Below are positions 1-8,391 of a stretch of 27,384 nucleotides of DNA, piece after piece; the stretch's first letter is position 1; each line of letters begins with the position of its first letter. The notes beneath the pieces were generated by a model, which did not search any database, had not been told where the DNA came from, and saw only the letters and a list, made by a program, of their open reading frames with translations. Both the position numbers and the translations under genes were made by a program. Origin of the DNA: CAYUQT01 sp964596165 (GTDB lineage: Bacteria > Planctomycetota > Phycisphaerae > UBA1845 > JAFGLZ01); contig CAZQTW010000077.1 of assembly GCA_964596165.1 (NCBI GenBank), positions 1 through 27,384 on the forward strand, written 5' to 3'.

Positions 1-261
1 TTGTAACGCGCCCGAGGTCTTGCGGGGTCTCTGCCAGTAGCCCGGATGGGCCTTTCGCCAGGCCTTCACCCGTAGGGCATTGGCCGGGCCGCGGAAGTAG
101 TCCCGCCCCTTGTCCGAAGCCCGCCATCGCTTCTGGCTGGCGGCCTTGCTGGCCTTGCGGCAATCAGGTTGCGAGCAGTACTTTTGGTGGTGGCAATTCC
201 GTGGGTCCGGTTCGTATAGCTGTCCGCAGTGGCGGCACTTGCGTCGTCTCGGTCTGGGCAT
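1..261 (-). CDS. Small basic Cys-rich putative zinc-binding protein, 3' end cut by window edge
   Basis: An open frame runs without a stop from an ATG at 261 to the window edge (87 codons, C-terminus missing). The protein starts MPRPRRRKCRHC and is strongly basic. Its cysteines fall as CxxC (residues 9 and 12) followed by single Cys at about 23, 29 and 34 with neighbouring His-His, which looks like a compact zinc-binding head. The rest is rich in Arg, Lys, Trp and Tyr and includes RGPANALRVKAWRKAHPGYW. From memory, proteins of this style are common, often multicopy and uncharacterised in planctomycetes. The basic charge suggests nucleic-acid binding, which is inference. GGAG lies about 9 nt before the ATG, inside a perfect hairpin. 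It follows the zinc-ribbon gene at 339-728 on the same strand with a 77-nt gap. Confidence 0.72.
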   Translation of the reverse strand, partial: MPRPRRRKCRHCGQLYEPDPRNCHHQKYCSQPDCRKASKAASQKRWRASDKGRDYFRGPANALRVKAWRKAHPGYWQRPRKTSGALQ

Positions 262-263
262 GA

Positions 264-285
264 GGTGCTCTCCAAACAGAGCACC
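264..285 (-). promoter_or_regulatory. Perfect hairpin covering the ribosome binding site of the edge gene
   Basis: GGTGCTCT and AGAGCACC form a perfect 8-bp inverted repeat with a 6-nt loop (seen). On the minus-strand transcript the 3' arm ends two bases before the ATG at 261, and the Shine-Dalgarno GGAG sits at the loop/arm junction. It could occlude translation initiation or end transcription from the upstream gene. There is no U-run after the stem, so translational control is the better guess. Confidence 0.5.
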
Positions 286-338
286 CATGGTGCAACAACA
301 CAGCCCTTGGGATCGAAGAAAACCCGGGGGAAGAACAA

Positions 339-728
339 TCAGGACGGCAGAAGAAGACGTGTTCGTTTGGTCGAGAGGAAGAAGACCCAGCCGAAGAAGA
401 CCCCCCTTTCAAACCGGCTGATCGACTGCACTATCAGAACGGCGTTGACAAGCTCTTGCATTCCGCAGCCCTTCGAGCCTCCGCCAGCACATCCCACCAA
501 CCCTCGGGACATATCCTGCGAGTTCTCGATGGCGGCGTCGTCCTGTTCCTCTGATTCGCTGAGCCAGTTATAGACGTCGTTCTCAGTCGGAGGCGAAGGG
601 GTTCGGTCCGCGACACGGAAGATCCTTCCGCACATGCGACATCTAGCGCGGTGTCCCACAGCCTCGGTAAGCACAAAGTACGTTCGGCGACAGCTTGGGC
701 AGACACAGGTGATTCTATTAGGAGTCAT
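339..728 (-). CDS. Small zinc-ribbon protein (MJ0042-like, planctomycete style)
   Basis: A 129-aa protein. The N-terminus carries a four-Cys zinc ribbon, CPSC at residues 10-13 and CRMC at 30-33, with the hydrophobic spacing typical of MJ0042-type zinc fingers (TYFVL before and RIFRV after). It is followed by PSPPTENDVYNWL, resembling the PTEDDIL-WL segment common after such fingers in planctomycetes (family knowledge from memory). The frame extends to 776, but the ATG at 728 is preferred because AAAGGTGG lies about 9 nt upstream and the extension has no plausible signal. The C-terminal 50 residues (GCAGGGSKGCG, then a hydrophobic/basic tail) are not recognisable and may be a degraded or replaced end. 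Function unknown; binding of a partner or nucleic acid is possible. Confidence 0.68.
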   Translation of the reverse strand: MTPNRITCVCPSCRRTYFVLTEAVGHRARCRMCGRIFRVADRTPSPPTENDVYNWLSESEEQDDAAIENSQDMSRGLVGCAGGGSKGCGMQELVNAVLIVQSISRFERGVFFGWVFFLSTKRTRLLLPS

Positions 729-817
729 TGTCCACCACCTTTCCAATTGCGTTGCATGGAAGTGCATGTTCGTCATCCAGTCTCATGGCCCTGTCGGCCG
801 CAGGCCTGGGCCACGGC

Positions 818-823
818 AATATA
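818..823 (-). promoter_or_regulatory. Possible -10 element (TATATT) for the zinc-ribbon gene
   Basis: The 211-bp gap between the efflux operon end and the zinc-ribbon start holds an AT-rich island (about 818-860) in GC-rich surroundings. On the minus strand it reads TATATT preceded by AT-rich sequence. No good -35 at 16-18 bp was found, so this rests on composition and position only. Confidence 0.25.
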
Positions 824-939
824 GTAGACACATGTTAAATATTTACGTTAGGAAAATAATCAGGCGGCGTTCGGGTGGGGAGGGACTCAGATGGCCCCAA
901 TCTGGCCTGTCGTCGCTGACCGCCGGCCTCTTTGACGCC

Positions 940-2574
940 TCACTCTGTCAGCGGATCCCATCCGCCTCCCAGTGCCTTGTAGAGAGCGATCAGGTTCGTC
1001 ACCTCCGCCGTTTCGCTCTGGGCAAGCGCATCCTGAAGCGTGTAGAGCGCGCGTTGCGATTCCAAGACATTGAGGAACGCTGTCAGTCCTCGCGTGTAGA
1101 GCTCGTTGCTCAACTCCGTGGACTGCCGGCCGGACTCCACCGCTATCGCAAGCGACTGGCGACGGATCTGTTCGTTCGAATAAGCCACGAGGGCGTTTTC
1201 GACATCCTGGAATGCGACGAGGACGGTCTTCTCGTAGGTGGCCAGCGCCTGTTCCTGTATGGCGTCTTGTGCCTGGATGTTCGAACGGATCCTCCAGCCG
1301 TCGAATATCGGCCACGACACCTGAGGACCCACCGACCATGCCAGGCTGTTCCGATCGAAGAGGTGGCGAACGTTTCTGCTCTGCGGACCGAATGAACCCG
1401 TCAGAGAGAACCTCGGGAACAGGTCGGCCACTGCCTCGCCGATCCGCGCGGTGGCCGCTGCCAACCGGCGCTCGGCCATCCGTACGTCTGGGCGACGACG
1501 CAGAAGTTCCGACGGAAGCCCGACCGGCGTGGCCGGCGGGACGATCGGTATCGGCCGCTCCTTCTCCAACTCCGGCGTGAGAAAGGCGGGCGGTTGACCC
1601 ACCAGCACGCTGAGTTGGTGGATGGCCTGTCTGATGGTGCTCTCCAAAACAGGAACCTGCGACTGCGTGCTGGCGAGCTGCGTTTGAGCCTGTGCCGTGT
1701 CCAGCTTGTTGGTGAAGCCGGCCTTGTATTGGGCGTGGGTCAGCTCCACCGTATTCGCCTGAGCCTGGATGTTGGCTCGCGCGATGGCGAGTCGCCGCTG
1801 AGCCCCGCGGAGTCGCACATAGTTGAGTGCCACCTCCGAGAGCAGCGTGACGAGCACGTCGCGCCGGCTTTCCTCCGAGGCGGCCGTATCGGCGTCGGCA
1901 GCCTCAAGTGCACGTCTTGTGCCGCCAAACACATCGATTTCCCAACTGGCGTCCAAACCCATTTGGAACAGGTTCTGATCTCGCGAAGCCGTAATTTCGG
2001 AACCTTGCAGTTTGTTGCTCACCGCCGCGGAAACGGCCTGACTCACGATTCCCATTGCCCCTCCACCGGCGTCACTTTCGGTCCCGCCGGTCGTCCCGCC
2101 CGTGGCGCCACCCTGCCCGTTGGTCAGGGCTCCAAGGGCCGACTTGATCGCCGCGTTTCTCAGACGCTTGCCCAGACTCAACTCGCCCGTGGTCTTTGGA
2201 GCGGTGTTGAGGCTACTGCCCCTGTACGCGTGTGAAGCGGATGCGTTGACCTGAGGCCACAGCGTGGCGGAAACGACACCACGCTGCGCCCGCGCTTCGC
2301 GAACACGCGCCGTGGCCACCCGCAGGTCGTGGTTCGACTCTACTGCCCTCTCGATCAGCGAGTCCAGGACAGGATCGTTGAAGGCCTTCCACCACGCCGC
2401 CAATTCCACAGGTTGCGTTGTCGGCCCGACCGGTTCTGTTGTCGGACCGGCGGAGGAGGCTTGGCCCCAGACCTGAGGCACCTCCAGTTCGGGAGGCTGG
2501 TAGTCCGGTCCGACGGCGCATCCGCCCAGGCCGACGACGCAGAGCAAGCCAACCCAGAAGCGTCGAGAATTCAC
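940..2574 (-). CDS. Outer-membrane efflux lipoprotein, TolC/NodT (OprM-like) family
   Basis: About 544 aa. The outer-membrane channel of a tripartite exporter: it would dock on the adaptor encoded three genes upstream and pass substrate to the outside. Evidence: a lipoprotein signal with lipobox LGGC followed by AVGPDYQPP, the standard NodT/OprM opening; WWKAFNDPVLDSLIERA; and two OEP repeats with DASWEIDVFGG (about 200) and VSWPIFDGWRIRS in the second half. The start is GTG at 2574, with GGAGG 7 nt upstream and correct placement of the signal peptide; a longer frame to 2661 adds an unlikely hydrophilic leader. Unusual: about 75 extra residues, Gly/Thr-rich, sit between the first beta strand (WPQVNASASHAYRG) and the second (NLFQMGLDASWE), where the family has a short surface loop. 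Last gene of the pump operon. Confidence 0.9.
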   Translation of the reverse strand: MNSRRFWVGLLCVVGLGGCAVGPDYQPPELEVPQVWGQASSAGPTTEPVGPTTQPVELAAWWKAFNDPVLDSLIERAVESNHDLRVATARVREARAQRGVVSATLWPQVNASASHAYRGSSLNTAPKTTGELSLGKRLRNAAIKSALGALTNGQGGATGGTTGGTESDAGGGAMGIVSQAVSAAVSNKLQGSEITASRDQNLFQMGLDASWEIDVFGGTRRALEAADADTAASEESRRDVLVTLLSEVALNYVRLRGAQRRLAIARANIQAQANTVELTHAQYKAGFTNKLDTAQAQTQLASTQSQVPVLESTIRQAIHQLSVLVGQPPAFLTPELEKERPIPIVPPATPVGLPSELLRRRPDVRMAERRLAAATARIGEAVADLFPRFSLTGSFGPQSRNVRHLFDRNSLAWSVGPQVSWPIFDGWRIRSNIQAQDAIQEQALATYEKTVLVAFQDVENALVAYSNEQIRRQSLAIAVESGRQSTELSNELYTRGLTAFLNVLESQRALYTLQDALAQSETAEVTNLIALYKALGGGWDPLTE

Positions 2575-2657
2575 GGGTGTCCTCCACTCGTTGCGACCCC
2601 TCGCACGGGCCAATGGGGCAGGCCGATCGGCGCCGCCTTCTTCCCCATGTGCCCAAT

Positions 2658-4025
2658 TCACTCGTAGCGCAGCGCCTCAATCGGGTCGAGCCGCGAGGCC
2701 TTCCATGCGGGGTAGTACCCGAAGACGATGCCGACGCCCGCCGACACGACGACGGCGGCAGTGATGGCTTCGACGGACAACTCGATCGGCCAGCGGAGCA
2801 GGAGACGCACCAGCATGGAACTACCGCGTCCGAGAAGGATACCGATCGCCCCGCCGAGCAGGCAGAGGACCACCGCTTCGACCAGGAATTGCCGCAGGAT
2901 GTCCTGTGGGCGCGCCCCCACGGCCATCCGAAGCCCGATCTCACGCGTCCTTTCGGTGACGGATACGAGCATGATGTTCATGATCCCGACGCCGCCCACG
3001 ATCAATGAGATTGTGGCCACGGCCAACAGTAGGTTCGTCATCAGTGTCGTGGTCGCGGACAGCGTCTTGGTCATTTCCGTCATGTCCCGGACATCAAAGT
3101 CGTTGTCCTCGCCTGGGCCGAGATGATGACGCTGACGGAGCACGTCGGTGATCTGTTTGATCGCCGCGGGGATCATGTCGCTGCTCCGCGCCGTTGCGAG
3201 GATCTGGTCGATGTTCGCAAACCGCACCGGCATGGGGTTGTTGGCCGCCTGGACTGCCGACCGCTCCGGGTAGAGGCTGGGCTGGTCGCTGGGATAGAGG
3301 TTGCTCAAGGTGTTCACCGAACTGGATGAGGCGATCGCGCTCTGGTTGCTCGTTTCCAGCATGGAACCCGTGACCCGATACTTGATCGTGCTCCAGGGGG
3401 CCAGCAGTACGTCGTCCTGGTCCATGCCCACCATGTTGGCGCCCTTGGCGCTCAGTACGCCGATGACCCGAAACGTCACGTTTTTCACGCGGATCTCTTT
3501 GCCGACGGCCGACCGCCCCTGAAACAACTGACGCGCCACGGTTTGCCCGAGGAGACACACTCTGTTGGCGTTGAGAATGTCGCGTTCGGTGAAGATCCGC
3601 CCCTCCGCCAGACGCGTCCATTGCCTGATCTCCAGAAATTCCCGCGTGGTACCCGACATGGAGTTGGGGACCCAGTTGCGGTTGCCGTACACCACCTGCG
3701 TCCGGGCGCGTACGACTGGGGCTGCGTTGCGAACCGCCGGGCAACACGTGAGAATCGCTTCGCAATCCTGAGGCGTCAGTGTAGTGACGCTCCCGGTGCC
3801 GAAGGTCACGCCTCCCGTCGAAGCGGTACCCGGATGGATCAGCAGGACGTTCGCACCCATACTTGAAATGCCCCTCCGGATTGCCTGAGACGAGCCCGCT
3901 CCGATCTCCATCATGGCGATCACGGCCCCGACGCCGATGACGATGCCGAGCGTCGTCAGAACCGCCCGCATGGGATTCCGGCGGAGTGCCCTTAGCGCCG
4001 TGCGAATCGTGCGATAGGTCTTCAT
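2658..4025 (-). CDS. MacB-type ABC transporter permease (FtsX family)
   Basis: 455 aa, membrane half of a MacB-type mechanotransmission exporter. Visible: an N-terminal cytoplasmic segment and TM1 (about 21-43, TTLGIVIGVGAVIAMM); a large periplasmic MacB_PCD-type domain (about 45-325) with the GGVTFGTGSVTTLTP stretch; then TM2 to TM4 of an FtsX domain with ERTREIGLRMAVGA after TM2 and the family's C-terminal end SRLDPIEALRYE. In E. coli MacB the ATPase is fused to this part; here it is a separate gene immediately upstream, and the start ATG overlaps its stop (4022-4025), implying coupled translation. The outer-membrane factor gene follows after about 80 nt. The substrate cannot be read from sequence; macrolides, peptides or lipid-linked compounds are all handled by relatives. 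Confidence 0.93.
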   Translation of the reverse strand: MKTYRTIRTALRALRRNPMRAVLTTLGIVIGVGAVIAMMEIGAGSSQAIRRGISSMGANVLLIHPGTASTGGVTFGTGSVTTLTPQDCEAILTCCPAVRNAAPVVRARTQVVYGNRNWVPNSMSGTTREFLEIRQWTRLAEGRIFTERDILNANRVCLLGQTVARQLFQGRSAVGKEIRVKNVTFRVIGVLSAKGANMVGMDQDDVLLAPWSTIKYRVTGSMLETSNQSAIASSSSVNTLSNLYPSDQPSLYPERSAVQAANNPMPVRFANIDQILATARSSDMIPAAIKQITDVLRQRHHLGPGEDNDFDVRDMTEMTKTLSATTTLMTNLLLAVATISLIVGGVGIMNIMLVSVTERTREIGLRMAVGARPQDILRQFLVEAVVLCLLGGAIGILLGRGSSMLVRLLLRWPIELSVEAITAAVVVSAGVGIVFGYYPAWKASRLDPIEALRYE

Positions 4026-4750
4026 GCAGAGGCTCCCGTATCAGCGGTCTCCGACGGGGGAGCCGAAGAAGCCCCGTTGGATATTGCGCCGTCGCGAATG
4101 TGGATGATACGCCGGGCATGTTGGGCCACATGGGCATCATGCGTCACGAGAATGATCGTGATGCCGTCCTCGTCGTTGAGTTGCTGAAACATGCGAAGCA
4201 CGTCCACGCTGGTTCGGGAATCCAGGTTCCCCGTCGGCTCGTCGGCGAAGAGCAGCGGGGGACGATTGACCAGGGCCCGGGCAATGGCCACCCGCTGTTG
4301 CTGGCCGCCGGACAACTGAGAAGGTTCGTGGTTTAGCCTGTCCTCGAGCCCGACACGGCAGAGCAATTCCCGGGCTCGCCTGCGCGCCTCGCGATCGGAA
4401 AGGTGGCCGGCCGTGTACGAAAGGGGCATCGCCACGTTCTCCAACGCGCTGGTCCGTGCCAGGAGGTTGAAGCTTTGGAACACAAAGCCGATCTTGCGGT
4501 TTCGTATGATCGCGCGTTGCACAGGCGTCAGTTGCGAGACCTCTTCTCCATCCAGCCAGTATTTGCCGGACGTCGGCCGGTCCAGACACCCCAGGATGTT
4601 CATAAGCGTGCTCTTGCCCGATCCGGAGGCGCCCATCAGGGCAACCAGCTCCCCATGTGCGACCGTCAGCGATACGTTCCTGAGCACCGGGACGCTGATG
4701 TCGCCCACAAAATAGGTCTTGCAGATGTCATTCAGCTCGATCAGTTCCAT
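4022..4750 (-). CDS. MacB-type ABC transporter ATP-binding protein
   Basis: 242 aa. Motifs in order: Walker A GASGSGKST (about 41-49), Q-loop FVFQ, signature LSGGQQQR, Walker B LLFADEPTGNLD and H-loop VTHD. The block RTSALENVAMPL is typical of the LolD/MacB/FtsE group that powers FtsX-fold permeases. The start at 4750 (MELIELNDICKTY) matches the usual family start; the frame continues to 4810, but that extension overlaps the end of the adaptor gene and lacks family similarity. The upstream sequence offers only a weak ribosome site (GGGTGA), consistent with coupling to the adaptor gene ending 28 nt before. The C-terminal tail (about 225-242) is Ser/Ala-rich and disordered in appearance. It energises the permease encoded next. 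Confidence 0.94.
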   Translation of the reverse strand: MELIELNDICKTYFVGDISVPVLRNVSLTVAHGELVALMGASGSGKSTLMNILGCLDRPTSGKYWLDGEEVSQLTPVQRAIIRNRKIGFVFQSFNLLARTSALENVAMPLSYTAGHLSDREARRRARELLCRVGLEDRLNHEPSQLSGGQQQRVAIARALVNRPPLLFADEPTGNLDSRTSVDVLRMFQQLNDEDGITIILVTHDAHVAQHARRIIHIRDGAISNGASSAPPSETADTGASA

Positions 4751-4778
4751 GGCGTCACCCGCTTCTGACGCGCGTGCA

Positions 4779-6128
4779 TCACATCGGCGGTGGTGGTCCG
4801 CCTTTGCCACCCTTGGGAATCTTCGGTGTGAACGGATTGCTCGTACCGGTATCGGCCCCAGACTGCCGCTCTTCTTGACCTATGACGATTTCCAAACCCT
4901 CACTCAGGCCTTCCCCCTCGACCTCGGTTACTTCTTCATCCGTCACGCCCGTGCGAACACGAAGGGGTCTGACGAGTTCCCCTTCACGAACCCAAACCAC
5001 ACCCTCGCCGTTGCCTTCGGTCGGCGCAAGACCCGAACCGCCTCCGAAAGCGGATGCCGATGCGGTTGTGGGCTGCCCATCGGCCGCCTGGCGGAATCGA
5101 GGGACAATCTGATCCGCGGTCGGCGTCCATTGCAGTGCGGTGTTGGGCACGACCCAGACGTTCGTGCGGCGATCCAGCTCGAACCGGACGCTTGCGGTCA
5201 GATACGGCAGCAGCCGACCGTTGGGGTTGTCGGCGATGACCTCCACCGTATAGGTCACGACGTTCTGGGTCATCGAGGCGTTCAGCCTGATCTTGCCCAC
5301 CTGCCCCCTGAAGGTCTCGCCCGGAAAGGCATCAACCGTGAAGCTCACGGGCTGGCCCTTCTTGAGCCGTCCAATGTCGGCCTCGTTGACGGCGACCCAC
5401 ACCTGTATACGCGTGAGGTCTTTGGCGATCAGAAACAGGCTGGGTGCGTTGAGGCTGGCGACGACCGTCTGACCGATATTCACGCGACGATCGATGATGA
5501 TGCCCTTGACGGGTGATGTGATGGTGCAGTAGCCGAGGTTGCGACGGGCTCGTTGGAGCTGCGCCTCCGCCTGGCCCAGACTGCCCTTGGCTTGGATGAT
5601 GGCCGCCTCGCCGACCAATATGTTCGCCTTCGCCGTGTCATAGGCCGACTTGTAGCCGTCGTAGGCCGACGCTGCCAGCGCTCGGGACGAGCCCAGTTCC
5701 TTCGCTCGCTCCCAGTCTCGTTCGGCCTGGTACAACTTGGCCTTCATCTGTTCGAGCTCGGCCTCCGCTCGCTGCAAGCTCCCCTTGGCCGAGAGGACTT
5801 GGGCTTCGGCCTGCATGACCTCCGCCTTGTAAAGAACGTCGTCAAGGTTGGCCAATATGGTTCCGTTCTCCACCATCGAACCGTAATCGACCGCCTTGCC
5901 TTCCAAGTCCTTGCCGAACGACACAATCAGGCCGGCGATCTGCGCGCCCACGTCGATCACTTCCTCCGGCTCGATGGTGCCCGTCGCATTGATCGAAACC
6001 AGTATGTCTCCACGCCGGACCGTCGCCGTGCGAAGAACGAGGGTAGACCCACGGTCATGACTCCAATAGGCCGCTCCCGCTCCGATAAGCACAACCGCCA
6101 GGACACTCACAATGAGGACCTTCTTCAT
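4779..6128 (-). CDS. MacA-like periplasmic adaptor (HlyD/RND-type membrane fusion protein)
   Basis: 449 aa. Links the inner-membrane MacB-type permease to the outer-membrane channel. Features: an N-terminal TM/signal anchor (about 3-21, VLIVSVLAVVLIGAGAAYW); a lipoyl/barrel-sandwich half containing GTIEPEEVIDVGAQIAG; a long alpha-helical hairpin (about 85-190) rich in Ala, Glu and Gln; the second lipoyl half with ITSPVKGIIIDRRVNIGQTV; then a beta-barrel (VWVAVNEADIGRLKKGQPV) and a membrane-proximal domain. An Ala/Gly/Ser-rich insertion lies at about 345-375, and the end is a Pro/Gly-rich tail (GGKGGPPPPM). Start ATG 6128 has GGAGG 8 nt upstream; a longer frame to 6203 would read back through the promoter box and is rejected. 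First gene of the pump operon, with its own promoter region after the kinase gene. Confidence 0.92.
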   Translation of the reverse strand: MKKVLIVSVLAVVLIGAGAAYWSHDRGSTLVLRTATVRRGDILVSINATGTIEPEEVIDVGAQIAGLIVSFGKDLEGKAVDYGSMVENGTILANLDDVLYKAEVMQAEAQVLSAKGSLQRAEAELEQMKAKLYQAERDWERAKELGSSRALAASAYDGYKSAYDTAKANILVGEAAIIQAKGSLGQAEAQLQRARRNLGYCTITSPVKGIIIDRRVNIGQTVVASLNAPSLFLIAKDLTRIQVWVAVNEADIGRLKKGQPVSFTVDAFPGETFRGQVGKIRLNASMTQNVVTYTVEVIADNPNGRLLPYLTASVRFELDRRTNVWVVPNTALQWTPTADQIVPRFRQAADGQPTTASASAFGGGSGLAPTEGNGEGVVWVREGELVRPLRVRTGVTDEEVTEVEGEGLSEGLEIVIGQEERQSGADTGTSNPFTPKIPKGGKGGPPPPM

Positions 6129-6187
6129 GGTGAAGCCTCCGGCTTCTGCTGCCGATCCGTTCAACCACCCGATCGGACACTGCCACA

Positions 6188-6221
6188 ATGCTATCCGTGT
6201 CAACCTTAAGACAGGATGAAG
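6188..6221 (-). promoter_or_regulatory. Promoter of the efflux operon with PmrA/QseB-like direct-repeat box
   Basis: On the minus strand CTTCAT-N5-CTTAAG (6221-6205) is followed 11 nt later by TAGCAT (6193-6188), a possible -10. The identical half-sites and identical 11-nt distance occur upstream of the response-regulator gene. Such 6-5-6 direct repeats with an 11-bp period are the known binding geometry of OmpR/PhoB-family regulators, and CTTAAG-type half-sites are known for the PmrA/QseB group. Direct control of the pump by the neighbouring regulator is inferred. Confidence 0.68.
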
Positions 6222-6242
6222 GTCCGCGGAGGAAATGGCTTT

Positions 6243-7739
6243 TCAGCGGGTGTGCTTTTCGGAAGTATCGTCGGATACAGGCAAGGTCCGGGATCGCGGC
6301 AGCCGAACGATAAATGTCGAGCCCTGGCCGACTTCGCTGCGGAACATGATCGTCCCCCCGTGGGCCTCGACAATGCTCTTGCAGATCGCCAGCCCCAGTC
6401 CGCTCCCGCCTTCCTCGCGGCTTCGGGCCTTGTCCACCCGGTAGAACCGCTCGAAGAGATGCGGTTGGCTCTCCGCGGGGATCCCCATTCCGGTATCGGT
6501 AACCGCCAGCACGGCGTCAGAGCCGTCTGTTCCAACCGACACCTGAACGCGGCCTCCCTCCTGGTTGTACCGGATGGCGTTGGTAAGCAGGTTCGTGGTG
6601 ACTTGGGCGATCCGAGATGCGTCCGCGATCAGTTCCACGGACTGCATCTGACTCTCCAGGACCACGCGCTTCTTCTCCGCCAGCGCGGCGATGAGGGCGA
6701 TACACCCCTCCACCACGCTACGCAGGTCGAATGGCGCGCGCTCCAGTCTGAGCCGGCCGGCATCGGCCCCTGCCAGCAGGAGAAGCGAATCCACCAGATC
6801 CTTCATCCGACTTGACGCTCGCAAGCAGGTTTCGATGGTCTTGCGGTACTCGTCGGCCGATCGTTCCCGCGTGAGGGCCAGTTGGGCGTGAGTATGAATC
6901 ACGGAAAGCGGCGTGCGGAGTTCGTGGGAGGCGTCCGCCGTGAAACGGACCTGCTGCTGGAAGGCCGCATCGAGCCGGTCGAACATCTCGTTGAGCACGC
7001 CGGCAAGACTGCCGAGTTCGCTCTGGACTTCCGCCGCATCGATTCGGCGGGACAGATTGGATGCCGATATCTCCCGCGCCACCGAGGTGATCGCCTGGAT
7101 TGGCCTGACGGCACGCAACGAGATCAGCCCGCCCCCCACCAGGCCAAGGACAAGCACGCCGGCGCCGATCGCGGCGAGCAGCAAGGCGACATGCCGCAAC
7201 TCGGCCTGTACCGGACGAACGGACGTCCCGATAAGGACGCGCGTCCCGAACGGACCGTCTGTGAAGGCCTCGCGAAACTCGCCCCGTTGGCGGACCTGGG
7301 GCGGTCCGGGTATCTGCGGCCGCGGGGGCCATTCGGGGCGGGTTCCCGGATAGGGCACGTCGGCCACGACGGTCGAGGCCTTCATCACCTTGCCATCGGC
7401 ATCCCAGATCACGTAGTAGTCCGATCCCGAACCAGCCGCCTCAAACCGCTGAACCAGTGAAGCGGGCACCTCGAAGTCTTGCGCCGTCACTGCGTGCCGA
7501 TGATGGGGCGAAGGGCCGTTCGCTTGTTCGGTCGTCGAACCGGCGGGAAACGGCTCGGGTCGCTTCGGCAGGTGGAATCCCGTAACCAGGACTTGCACCG
7601 ATCGCTCCAGCTCGGCATCCAACTGCTCGAATCGTTGCCGTGAGATGCCGAAGTACGACGCGGTGCCAAAACCGACGAGCACAACGGCCAGCAGGCCCGC
7701 GTACCACAGTTGAAGCGTCCATCGGATGGATCTAAACAT
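6243..7739 (-). CDS. Membrane sensor histidine kinase
   Basis: 498 aa, class I kinase. Order: TM1 about 12-30; periplasmic sensor about 31-183; TM2 about 184-206; HAMP about 207-260 (LRAVRPIQAITSVAREIS); HisKA with phospho-acceptor His about 272 in FTADASHELRTPLS; HATPase_c with N-box TNLLTNAIRYN, G1 DTGMGIP, F-box LFERFYRVDKARS and G2 GGSGLGLAI. The sensor domain is Pro-rich and includes an HHRH cluster at about 79-82, which might touch a metal, but this is speculative. Start ATG 7739 overlaps the stop of the regulator gene (7732) by 8 nt, so translation is probably coupled. It autophosphorylates and passes phosphate to the regulator. The family also resembles heavy-metal or antimicrobial sensor kinases; the stimulus is unknown. 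Confidence 0.94.
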   Translation of the reverse strand: MFRSIRWTLQLWYAGLLAVVLVGFGTASYFGISRQRFEQLDAELERSVQVLVTGFHLPKRPEPFPAGSTTEQANGPSPHHRHAVTAQDFEVPASLVQRFEAAGSGSDYYVIWDADGKVMKASTVVADVPYPGTRPEWPPRPQIPGPPQVRQRGEFREAFTDGPFGTRVLIGTSVRPVQAELRHVALLLAAIGAGVLVLGLVGGGLISLRAVRPIQAITSVAREISASNLSRRIDAAEVQSELGSLAGVLNEMFDRLDAAFQQQVRFTADASHELRTPLSVIHTHAQLALTRERSADEYRKTIETCLRASSRMKDLVDSLLLLAGADAGRLRLERAPFDLRSVVEGCIALIAALAEKKRVVLESQMQSVELIADASRIAQVTTNLLTNAIRYNQEGGRVQVSVGTDGSDAVLAVTDTGMGIPAESQPHLFERFYRVDKARSREEGGSGLGLAICKSIVEAHGGTIMFRSEVGQGSTFIVRLPRSRTLPVSDDTSEKHTR

Positions 7740-8385
7740 GCACCTGGTATCCCTCGCCCCGGCGCGTGATGATGAAGTCCTTCCCCAGTTTCTTTCGAAC
7801 GTTGGAAACGTGAACATCGACGAGGTTGGAGAGCGTGTCGTCGTTTTCGTCGAAAAGATGCTCGTAGATCATGGTCCGCGTGACCAGCTTGCCCTGGTGC
7901 ATCGCAAGGAACTCAACCAACGCGTACTCCCGCGGCGTCAGAGGTACCGGCCGGCCGCCTTTGCGGACCGTGTGATCCGACGTGTCGACCGTCACGTCCC
8001 CGACCTGGATCACCGCTTTCGCTTGACCTGCCGACCGGCGAATCAGCGCCCGAAGACGGGCCTGCAGTTCGGGAAGTTCGAACGGCTTGGTGAGGTAATC
8101 GTCGGCCCCGGCGTCGAGTCCCTTCACCCGGTCGGGCAGCGTATCGCGCGCCGTCAGGATGAGCACAGGGGTCGACTTGCTCCTGCGTAGCTCGCGAAGT
8201 ACCTCCCACCCACTCATTCCCGGCAGCATCAAATCGAGCACGATCGCGTCATACTCCGACACCGCCGTCTTGAGCAGACCGCTGCGCCCGTCGGATGCCC
8301 CATCGACGGCATATCCCCCCTCTCGAAGCGACTGAACCAGCGCCTCCAGAAGGTCGGGCTCATCTTCAATGACGAGTACTCGCAT
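7732..8385 (-). CDS. OmpR/PhoB-family response regulator
   Basis: 217 aa. Receiver domain about 1-115 with acidic pair E7/D8, phosphorylation site D51 in IVLDLMLPG, T78 in LILTARD and K100 in YLTKPFE. DNA-binding winged helix about 125-217 with LTPREYALVEFLA, the recognition region TLSNLVDVHVSNVRKKLG and the wing RRGEGYQV. Start ATG 8385 is set by the receiver-domain start and GAGG 8-9 nt upstream; the frame continues to 8442 but that would put the promoter inside the gene. First gene of the regulator-kinase operon, pump genes downstream, divergent from the operon at 8703. The winged-helix class fits the direct-repeat boxes found at its own promoter and at the pump promoter. Confidence 0.95.
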   Translation of the reverse strand: MRVLVIEDEPDLLEALVQSLREGGYAVDGASDGRSGLLKTAVSEYDAIVLDLMLPGMSGWEVLRELRRSKSTPVLILTARDTLPDRVKGLDAGADDYLTKPFELPELQARLRALIRRSAGQAKAVIQVGDVTVDTSDHTVRKGGRPVPLTPREYALVEFLAMHQGKLVTRTMIYEHLFDENDDTLSNLVDVHVSNVRKKLGKDFIITRRGEGYQVHV

Positions 8386-8391
8386 GTCATG

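Noticed and set aside
634..1395. 253-aa open frame on the plus strand
   Set aside because: Spans the intergenic gap and the antisense of the outer-membrane channel gene; no domain.
3094..4140. 348-aa open frame on the minus strand overlapping the MacB-type permease
   Set aside because: Same-strand shifted frame of the permease; composition is typical of a shadow (Arg/Gly/His/Pro-rich).
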